Both the position numbers and the translations under genes were made by a program. Positions 50,495 through 64,000 of a stretch of 64,000 nucleotides of DNA are shown piece after piece; position 1 is the stretch's first letter, and each line of letters starts with the position of its first letter. Below the pieces are notes generated by a model. That model searched no databases, had not been told where the DNA came from, and saw only the letters and a program-made list of their open reading frames with translations. Location of the stretch: the NCBI RefSeq assembly GCF_040807025.1, contig NC_090982.1, positions 77,231,931 to 77,295,930 on the forward strand, in the 5' to 3' direction. This stretch comes from Struthio camelus (lineage: Eukaryota; Chordata; Aves; Struthioniformes; Struthionidae).

Positions 50495-51285
50495 GGCAGG
50501 ATGGGGCCAAGGGCCAGGCTGGGGGGCAGCAGGGGGGCCCTGGCCGGCCCCAGCCCCCAGGGGTGGCCGCTCGCCCCTGCCCCTCGCCCCAGGCCAGGAA
50601 GAGGGGCCTGGCCCCGGGCCCTCGGAGCCAATGGCCGCCGGGGCCAGGGCCGGGGAGGAGCCCTGGGGCCCGGCCAGCGCCCGCAGGGCCGACGAGGCCG
50701 CGGGCGATATTTATAACAACAAGCGGCGCCTTCAGCCCGGCGCCCGGCCCGCGCCGCAGGGGTTCCCCGGGCGCCGCGGGGCCCCGCCGGGTGCGCGGGG
50801 CCGAGGCTTGGCTCCACCGCCGCTCGCGCGCCGCCCCGGCCTCCCCAGAGACCCCCCTCCCCGAAAGCAGTCGGCTTGGGCCGCGGGGGGGGGTGGTGGC
50901 TCCGAGCGTGCGGGGGCCCCGCGGGGGCCGGCGGGAGGTCGCGGCCACGGTTCTGCCGGGCCGGGCGGCTGCGGCCTCCGTCCGTCCGTCCGTCCTTGCC
51001 GGCCGCCGGGGAGAAGAAGGGCCCTTTGAGAGAGCGCGGAGGCGACTGCTGTTATTGCAGCGCTCTGCGGTGTGCGCCGCGCGCGAGGCCGGCGGGGGCC
51101 TCTGTTTTTCCTGGCTGGGGCCGGGGTGCCGCGAGCCGGGGAAGCGGCCTGCCCTCGGCTAGCCGGAGGCCCCCGGCGGCGATGGCTCCCGCCGCCGGGC
51201 GCCAGGCAGACGCGGCGCGTCAGCCCCGGGCCGAGCCGGCACCCGCTGCCGGAAAGGAGCCCTTGGAGGTGGCGGTCCAGGGGCT
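50495..51285. other. CpG island with a TATA-like element, no gene recognised
   Basis: CpG-dense sequence containing GATATTTATAACAAC at about 50706-50720, a TATA-like element readable on either strand, followed at 51040-51070 by TGCTGTTATTGCAGCG. Open frames on the plus strand run from here into the 42-bp array. Nothing in the non-repeat part resembles a known protein. It may be the divergent side of the SPAG8 promoter. Confidence 0.35.
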
Positions 51286-52262
51286 GGCGGCCCGGGGGTC
51301 AGGACCCCAACGGGACGGCCGTGGGGCGGCAGCCCGGGGGTCGGCACCCCAACGGGACGGCCATGGGGCAGCAGTCCGGCAGTTGGCACCCCAACAGGAT
51401 GGCCATGGGGCAGCAGCCCGGGGGTTGGCACCCCAACGGGACGGCCGTGGGGCAGCAGTCCGGCAGTTGGCACCCCAACAGGATGGCCATGGGGCAGCAG
51501 CCCGGGGGTTGGCACCCCAACGGGACGGCCGTGGGGCAGCAGTCCGGCAGTTGGCACCCCAACGGGATGGCCATGGGGCGGCAGCCCGGGGGTCGGCACC
51601 CCAACGGGACGGCCATGGGGCAGCAGCCCGGGGGTCGGCACCCCAACGGGACAGCCATGGGGCAGCAGTCCGGCAGTTGGCACCCCAACGGGATGGCCAT
51701 GGGGCGGCAGCCCGGGGGTCGGCACCCCAACGGGACGGCCGTGGGGCGGCAGCCTGGATGTTGGTACCTCAATGGGACGGCCGTGGGGCAGCAGTCCAGC
51801 AGTTGGCACCCCAACGGGATGGCCATGGGGCGGCAGCCCGGGGGTCAGCTCCCCAACGGGACGGCCGTGGGGCAGCAGTCCGGCAGTTGGCACCCCAACA
51901 GGATGGCCATGGGGCGGCACCCCGGGGGTCGGCACCCCAATGGGACGGCCGTGGGGCAGCAGTCCAGCAGTTGGCACCCCAACGGGATGGCCATGGGGCG
52001 GCAGCCCGGGGGTCAGCTCCCCAACGGGACGGCCGTGGGGCAGCAGTCCGGCAGTTGGCACCCCAACGGGATGGCCATGGGGCGGCAGCCCGGGGGTCGG
52101 CACCCCAACGGGACGGCCGTGGGGCAGCAGTCCAGCAGTTGGCACCCCAACGGGATGGCCATGGGGCGGCAGCCCAGGGGTCGGCACCCCAACGGGACGG
52201 CCGTGGGGCAGCAGCCTGGGGGTCGGCACCCCAACGGGACGGCTGTGGGGCGGCAGCCCTGG
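51285..52262. repeat. 42-bp minisatellite between SPAG8 and the bubblegum relic
   Basis: About 23 copies of a 42-bp unit: GACGGCCGTGGGGCAGCAG, then TCCGGCAGTTGGCACCCCAA and CGG. Two alternating variants, CAGTCCGGCAGTTGG and CAGCCCGGGGGTCGG, form a higher-order pattern. All three plus frames and at least one minus frame stay open through it because 42 is divisible by three and stops are absent from the unit. The 496- and 412-codon frames here are therefore most simply explained as repeat artefacts. Confidence 0.95.
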
Positions 52263-53255
52263 CTCCCGCTGGAGCTGCTGGAGCACATGTGGGCGCCTCG
52301 GGCCAGCTGACACATCCCCCTCCGCTCCCCCTCCCTGGCTCTTTTGGGAACTTGCGTCATTTGTGATAGTCTTTGGCGAAGGAACGAAAACAACCCTCCG
52401 TCCCCCGCGCGCCGAGCCCCTGCCCGCCCCACTCCCCAGACAGCCCCCGGGGCCTCCCAGCCCCACGGCCCCCCAGCCCCACGGCCCCCTTCTGCACCCT
52501 GCAGGGCTGGGAGCGCCACACCGGCGCTGCCCGCGGAGGGTGGGCACGTTTGGGGACTGACAAAATCAACGTGGCCAAGGACAAAACGCGGTTGCAGATG
52601 TTCATGGCCCAACCTCGTGTCCACCATCTGCAGAGCGTGGCGCTGGGCTGAGGGTCGGCCAAGCCGGTGGGAAGCGCTCCGGCATGGCCCCGAGCTCTCA
52701 GGTGGCACCACACGTCCCCACATCCCCAGTGGAGCCCGTGGAGGGAAACGCTGCACCGTGGTCCAAGTGCACAGCTCCGCAGACAGTTGCGTCTTCGATG
52801 AGGTCAGGAGAAGGAGCAACTCTTGTGTTTCTGACCTCCCTGCTCCGGAGCAGCAACCACCACCCTGAAACATAGCAATGTTTGCACAACATGCCCTTTT
52901 TTGGCTCTTCTGTGATTGCTTTCTCCACTGAGAGCTGCCTTGTGAGCAACACGCAGAGCTCCTCTCCTGCCAAGGTGCGTTCCTGTAGCCCTTGCTAAGC
53001 CCTGGGAGAACATGCACTGGTGAGCCGCTGCCCGGAGAGGCTGTTGCAGCTCCCTCATGCTGGGCAGCTCGTGCTGGTCCCCTCCAGCAGTCCTGTTGCG
53101 CTGCCAGCCTTGAGCCGGGCCCTGGGTCCTCCCGAGCCTTCGCCACAAAACACCCGTGGAGCCTCGGCTGTTCGCATAGCCACCCATCCACTGCCACCTT
53201 CCTCCTGTGCACGGGCACTGCTCAGTCCCACCATCTCCTGGGGATGCCTACCCAT
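52263..53255. other. Spacer with no recognised feature
   Basis: About 1 kb of lower CpG density after the 42-bp array. I searched both strands by eye for SPAG8 or HINT2 exons and known repeats and saw none. Confidence 0.55.
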
Positions 53256-53690
53256 CTCTGGGATCTGCACCTCACTCTCAGGATCTGCACCCCATCCTCG
53301 GGATCTCCACCCCGTCCTTCGGATCTGCACCCCATCCTCAGGATCTCCACCCTGTTCTCAGGACCTCCACCCCATCCTCAGGATCTGCACCTCACTCTCA
53401 GGATCTGCACCCCATCCTCGGGATCTTCACCTCGTCCTTCGGATCTGCACCTCATCCTCAGGATCTCCACCCTGTCCTCAGGACCTCCACCCCATCCTCA
53501 GGTTCTCCATCCCCTCCTCGGGATCTCCACCCCATCTTCAGGATCTGCACCCCATCCTTGGCATCTCCATCCTGTCCTCAGGATCTTCTCACTGTCCTCA
53601 GGATCTGCACCCTGCCTTTAGGCTCTCCAAGCCCATCCTCGGGATCTGCACCCCATCCTTGGGATCTCCAAGCACGCCTGTCGCTCCCAA
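53256..53690. repeat. 20-bp minisatellite
   Basis: About 21 copies of GGATCTGCACCCCATCCTCA and variants (GGATCTCCACCCTGTCCTCA and others), period 20 bp. It starts cleanly at about 53256 and decays towards 53690. There is no coding meaning. Confidence 0.93.
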
Positions 53691-53699
53691 GGCACCCAG

Positions 53700-55290
53700 T
53701 GCAGGTGGTGCTGGACTGGCCCACGTCTGAGAGCGGCCCCAAACCCAGCCCCAGCTCAAGCTAAGGCAAGAGCAGTTCCCAGCACCAGCCCTTTGTGACT
53801 ACAGTCCAAGCCAGGAATTACAGAGATAGGGGCACAACGTGGATGTGCTGTGTAATCCACTTATAATTATTATATACATACACTTTTAAAAGTGCCCCTC
53901 TCACAAACATCAATTTGGTATGAGACCAGACCAGCTGGAAGAAAGGATTTGAATGCAAAACTGCACCGGGGAGCTGCTAAAGGGCATTTCACTGGACGTC
54001 CCACGAGGCAGCATGGGCCACTGTGGCCTCGGACCCCCCCAGCCGCTCTCCCAGGGTGAGGGGAGCAGCAAGGACACCGTCGCAGGGAGCTGAAGGGGGT
54101 GTGAGCCCTGACGGGTTGAAGGTGACGCTCGTGCCCTCCAAGCACTGGCAGCCTGGCCAGCACGTGCCCGTCACCGGAGGAGGGAAGGAGCAATGTCCAG
54201 CCAGTGTTTTGAAAGTGAGTTTGCACCCAGATTCCTCATGCGAAAAAAAAGTGGGAGAGGACAGGCCGGCGCCAGCACATCGTGCCCGCAGGTCTCCCAG
54301 GGACGCTGGCGCTGGGGATTCGGCTGCAGTGCGCTGGGCACGGTTTCATCCAACCTTTGCACTCACTTCTGCTGGGGGAAAGGAGCCGTTTCCCCACCCA
54401 CCCACCCAGCCCCGTGGGACTGTCAAGCCCTGAGGTCCAGGGCTCCCCTGCCTCCTGCTGAGCTGCTGCCTTTCGGGGCTGAGCGGGGAGCCTCGTGCCA
54501 CGGGGCATCTCGCGAGGAGGAGGAGGAGGAGGAGGAGAAGGCTCAGCCGAGCCGTGGCGGAGAGGGGCTGGCGGGCAGGAGCCCCCCGTCAGGGGCTGCG
54601 CGGGGGCCGAGGATGCTAACGGGCTCGCGCCTGCGTCCCACTGCCGGCCCGGAGCTATTCTTAGCTCCTTGACGGAGGGGCCTGGAGGGCAGGCGGCGTG
54701 CGCCCAAGGAGCCCCCCTCGCTGGGGACCCCGCTCCGTCCGGCCGCTCCGGGCAGCCCGGCAGCGACCCCGCGTGCTGGCGAGCCGAGCCGCGTGCCGAA
54801 GCTGAACAAACCTGACATTATGCACGCCAGGCTGCGGTCCCCCGCGCGGCACCACCCTCTCCCGAGCGGCCGGGCCGGCGGTGCCAGGTGGGCTGCGCGC
54901 AGCGCCAGCCCCGGCCCCGCTGCTAAATATAGCGCCCGGCCCCGAGCTCGCGGCCAAGCAAACAGCCGGAGCGGGAGGCACGGCGCGGGGAGCGCGCCGG
55001 CGGCCGGGCGGCGCGAAGGGCTGCCGCGCGAGCGGGCGCGCGTCTGGCCTTGGGGGCGTTTGCACACCGTGGGGGGGCTTCCCGGGCACGGCTGGGGGCT
55101 CCTCCAGAGCCACCTCGTCCCACCCTGGGGGCTCTGCTGTCGCAAAGGTCCCCGCTGCCAGGTCCTCTCCAGGTGAGGAAGCCACCAGGGAGCTGCCGAG
55201 GGTGGGATGGGGCCCGTCCGTGTCCCTCAGGACTAGAGGGCAGACACCCAGAGCCTCGGAGCAGCGTCTCCCGCCTGCAACCCCGCCACC
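53700..55290. other. Spacer left of the bubblegum relic
   Basis: It contains an AT-rich patch at 53850-53900 (TTATAATTATTATATACATA), a GAGGAG run at 54515-54540 and a CpG-rich block at about 54560-55050 with a TAAATATAG element near 54924. No exon of the relic or of any other gene was recognised here. Confidence 0.5.
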
Positions 55291-55294
55291 GCGG

Positions 55295-57304
55295 CCCTCC
55301 CCGACCCCCCCGTTGCCCAGCTCGCCGCCAGCGACGGAGAAGTCCCGGGGCAGCAGCAGCCCCTTCTGCACGCGCTGGGCCTTGGAGGGGGCGGCGCGGT
55401 TCACCTGGTGCACCCCGCGCTGCTCAGCGGCGTGCCCGGTCGGGTCGCGGGTGCTCAGCACCTCCGGCACCCACCGCGCCGGGCTGCCCGGCTGCCGGCA
55501 GAGCTGCACCGCCGCGAGGCCTCCTCGACGGGCAGGGGGGCACGTTCTCGCCCCCGGAGGTGGCCAGCAGCTCTGCAAACGAGACGGGGTGGGAGGTTTC
55601 CTTGGGGCGGCTGCAGGCTGGTCCCCTCCTCCTAGGATGCCCATGCACCCTCTGGTACCTACCTCCCCCGGGGCTTTGCCTCTTCTAGACCCCATCTTTG
55701 GGTTTCCACCTTGCCCCGTCCTGGGCACCCGCCGCAGCCAGATGCAGCCCCCCCACGTGCCCACCCCAGCCTCCCCAGCGGGCAGTGCCTTTTTTGCGGT
55801 CGGTGATGAAGACGTAGCCCTCCGCGTCAATGCAGCACACATCCCCAGTGCGCAGCCAGCCGCCGCCGTCCAGGGCTTCCCGCGTCTGCTCCGGGAGGCT
55901 CAGGTAGCCCGCGAACGCGTGCCGTCCCCAGACGCACAGCTCCCCGGCGCCCGACGCGTCCTGCCGGTCGATGCGGCTCTTGCAGCCCTTCCTCTCCTTC
56001 CCGCAACCGGGCTGTTGGGGGGCACCCGGCCCTCCACGCCCCAGCCGGCCCGCTCACCCGCACCGATCCAGCCCCAGCTCCTGCTGCAGCACCAGGCAGT
56101 CGGCCAGCCGGAAACCCCAGGGCGCTGAGCCCTCGCTGCGGGGACGGCCCGGGTCAGGCTTGCAGGGTCCACGGGTGCTGGGGGTGCCAGCCGCGCACGG
56201 AGCGCTGCGTGCTGGGGGCTTGCGTGGGCTCTGCCCCCCAGACCCACAGCCCTGCGCCAGCAGCAACCCGCGCGGGGGCACTGCTGTTCCCCTGCAGCCT
56301 GCGCAGAGTCCCGTGCCCAGCGTCGCCCTTGTGCACGGCCCCACGCCCACCCTCCCCGTGGGTGCTGCCTGAACCCACCCTGCCCACGGGTGCTGCCCTG
56401 TGCCCACCCTCCCCATGGGTGCTGCCCTGTGCCCACCCGTGCAGGTGCCCGGCACTGGCCCGCAGCCCCACGCCCCAGCCCAGCTCAGCAGCAGCCTCTT
56501 GGGCAGCAGTGCCGCCTTGAAGGCATCTTCCAGCTTCTCCTGCATCTTCTCCCAGATGCAGGGAGCCCTGGCACGATGCACAGTGCGAAGAAGCAGGCAA
56601 TCGCCCCCCAGTTCTCCCCAGCAGCCCCACGGCCGCTGTCCGTGGGATCACCTTGAGAGCATCGGGCTGGGCGAAATACACGGTGCCCCCGACCCACATG
56701 GGCATCCAGATGTCCACGAACTGGGCGGCGACGTGGCTCAGGGGCAGGTAGCTGAGGGTCACCTCCCCCTCCTGCAGCCCCAGCACCTCCGCCAGCCTCT
56801 CCGTGGGCCAGGTGAGCTGCGGCGGGCACAAGCGTCAGGATGCATCCCCGGCGGAGCAGCCCCCATCCTCCCGCTGGCTGGGGTGCCCCAAGCCCCGGGA
56901 CGGCGACGCTCACGTCGTCGCGACTCAGCACGACCCATTTGGAGGCGCCCGTGCTGTAGACGAGGGTTGGCTCGCAGCGAGCGCGTGACGGCGTTTGGCT
57001 CTGCCTGGCCCAGCTCCCGAACTGCTCCCGCTGCGGGAAGGTGACGGGTGAGGCAGGGGCAGGCCAGCCCCGGGGCGGTGACAGCGGCACCCGGGCGCAG
57101 CCCCCGAGGCGCCCACCGAGTACGCGTTGGGCAGCTTCGCTGGCACCGGCTGCCGGTATTGCACGATGGCCGTGAGCTCGGGCAGCAGCTCCCAGACCTG
57201 CGGCGAGGCCGGAGCGGGGGGTCGGCCGGGCACGGCGCCCTGCATCGCCCCGCGGCCCGGGCACCCGTCACCCGCAGGATCTTGCAGAGCTGCGCGCGGC
57301 CCAG
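55295..57304 (-). pseudogene. Decayed bubblegum-family acyl-CoA synthetase (ACSBG-like)
   Basis: Exon-sized blocks line up in order with human ACSBG1/2 on the minus strand. They are 57304-57272 (QLCKILR), 57197-57117 (ELLPELTAIVQYRQP), 57030-56914, 56816-56652 (EVTLSYLPLSHVAAQFVDIW and YFAQPDALK), about 56567-56470 (IWEKMQEKLEDAF), about 56119-56060 (FRLADCLVL), about 55993-55785 (GELCVWGRHAFAGYL and GGWLRTGD), and 55572-55320 (SGGENVPP, then LPRDFSVAGGELG). The first four blocks are in phase with splice sites at the human positions, so this is not a retrocopy. Lesions: the N-terminal 200 or so residues are absent, the AMP-binding loop is YSTGASKWV instead of YTSGTTGNPKGV, several conserved exons or parts are missing, and the frame shifts at the IWEK block and after GENVPP. 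A dead gene is the best reading. Confidence 0.8.
56330..56450. repeat. Short ~29-bp tandem repeat inside the bubblegum relic
   Basis: Four or so imperfect copies of GTGCCCACCCTCCCCATGGG plus TGCTGCCCT. It occupies the place where catalytic-domain exons would be expected, which adds to the evidence that the locus is no longer under coding selection. Confidence 0.75.
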
Positions 57305-57533
57305 CTGGGGAAGGAGCTGGGGTGACGCCGGGCGCGCTGCCCGGCAGGGACCAGCCGCTGCCCGTTCCCGAGGGGCGGAAACGCCGTGGCGGGCAGGGAA
57401 GCGGCGCGGGGACCCTCCCGCCACCGCGGAGAGAGGAGCCGAAGGCGCCCGGGGCTGGCGCGCCCCATCCCGACGTCCCGTCCCGTCCCGTCCCGGGATG
57501 CAGGCGCCAGGCAGGCAGGGTGGCCGGTCACGC

Positions 57534-57539
57534 TTTATT
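57534..57539 (-). terminator. HINT2: HINT2 poly(A) signal
   Basis: TTTATT on the plus strand (AATAAA on the minus strand), 42 bp past the HINT2 stop. Only about 230 bp separate it from the first remaining block of the bubblegum relic. Confidence 0.8.
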
Positions 57540-57580
57540 GGGGAGGTGGCCAGGGTGGGGAGGGGGGTGGCGGGCGCCGC

Positions 57581-59432
<1,852 letters not shown>

Positions 59433-59772
59433 CGCTGCGGCCCGCGCGCGCCAGCCCCGCCCCGCCACCCCCATTGGCTCCCGCAGCTGCCACTCTCAAG
59501 CCCGATTCCGGCGCCTTAAAGGGCCCGTACTCCCCCACGCGCGACGCGCGGCCGGCATGAGACCGCGCGCAGCGGCACAGCCGCCATACGGAGCGCCTCG
59601 TAGGAGCTGCGGGCACCTAAGGCAGAGCGGGGCAGGCCGGGCAGCTTCCCCCACAGAAGAAAGCAGGCGAGACTCCCACTGGTGTCCCGCGAGCCTGGTG
59701 GCCCCGAGCGCTCCCGGCACCACGCGGTCCCCCCACCAAGGACGCCACGAGGGAACGCTGCCCCACGACCAC

Positions 59773-59778
59773 TTTATT
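59773..59778 (-). terminator. TAF1C: TAF1C poly(A) signal
   Basis: TTTATT on the plus strand, 15 bp beyond the TAF1C stop codon. The predicted 3' UTR is only a few tens of bases, and the HINT2 start codon follows about 340 bp downstream on the same strand. Confidence 0.78.
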
Positions 59779-59793
59779 GGGGGCGAGGGGGGT

Positions 59794-63989
<4,196 letters not shown>

Positions 63990-64000
63990 CTGTAGGGAAG

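Noticed and set aside
51285-52262. Zinc-finger or structural repeat protein gene
   Set aside because: The 14-residue translated units show no Cys/His pattern or hydrophobic periodicity and no flanking exons.
50876-52366. 496-codon open frame with QRDGHGAAARGSAPQ-type repeats
   Set aside because: The repeat comes from a 42-bp minisatellite whose other frames are equally open on both strands, so openness is not evidence of coding.
57272-57424. Novel start codon giving the bubblegum relic a new N-terminus (Met at 57424)
   Set aside because: The extension is Arg/Ala/Pro-rich with no similarity to the family. It would still leave a protein without the normal N-terminal part and with an altered AMP-binding loop, so it does not rescue the locus as a gene.

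Overview
The window is vertebrate genomic DNA: multi-exon genes with GT-AG introns, CpG islands, AATAAA signals and no operons. It is very GC-rich and packed with G/C-rich minisatellites. The interspersed repeats I can recognise are all fragments of CR1/L3-type LINEs, with no Alu-, L1- or B-type SINE/LINE seen. Compact genes, CR1 and GC-rich minisatellites point to a sauropsid, most likely a bird and probably one of its small GC-rich chromosomes; a crocodilian or turtle is not excluded.

Gene order from left to right: GBA2 (-, first coding exon only), RGP1 (+, complete), MSMP (-, complete), NPR2 (+, complete, 22 coding exons), SPAG8 (-, near complete), a decayed acyl-CoA synthetase of the bubblegum family (-), HINT2 (-, complete) and TAF1C (-, truncated by the window end). 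From memory, GBA2-RGP1-MSMP-NPR2-SPAG8-HINT2 is the order and orientation of human 9p13.3. The bubblegum relic and TAF1C (human 16q24) are not part of that human block.

Region by region: 1-917 is a head-to-head GBA2/RGP1 CpG-island promoter carrying a 21-bp tandem repeat. RGP1 runs to its poly(A) signal at 13.38 kb and meets MSMP tail to tail. From 16.7 to 29.3 kb lies gene-free upstream DNA of NPR2 with two CpG-rich blocks, two old CR1/L3 fragments, and a 50-bp minisatellite of about 27 copies that stops just short of the NPR2 promoter. NPR2 spans 29.6-43.5 kb, and its 6.4-kb first intron holds a 42-bp minisatellite. SPAG8 occupies 44.4-50.1 kb. From 50.2 to 55.3 kb there are three further minisatellites and no recognisable gene. 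The bubblegum relic (55.3-57.3 kb), HINT2 (57.5-59.4 kb) and the 3' two-thirds or more of TAF1C (59.8-64.0 kb) are tightly packed.

The genes do unrelated jobs: glucosylceramide hydrolysis, Rab6 activation, a secreted cysteine-rich protein, the CNP receptor guanylyl cyclase, a ciliary/sperm microtubule protein, a mitochondrial nucleotide hydrolase and an RNA polymerase I factor. I found no new multi-gene system. The least expected items are the intron-bearing bubblegum relic, the HINT2-TAF1C junction, a GC-AG intron in SPAG8 and the array abutting the NPR2 promoter. Exon coordinates were worked out by eye from splice sites, reading phase and remembered human proteins, not by alignment software.
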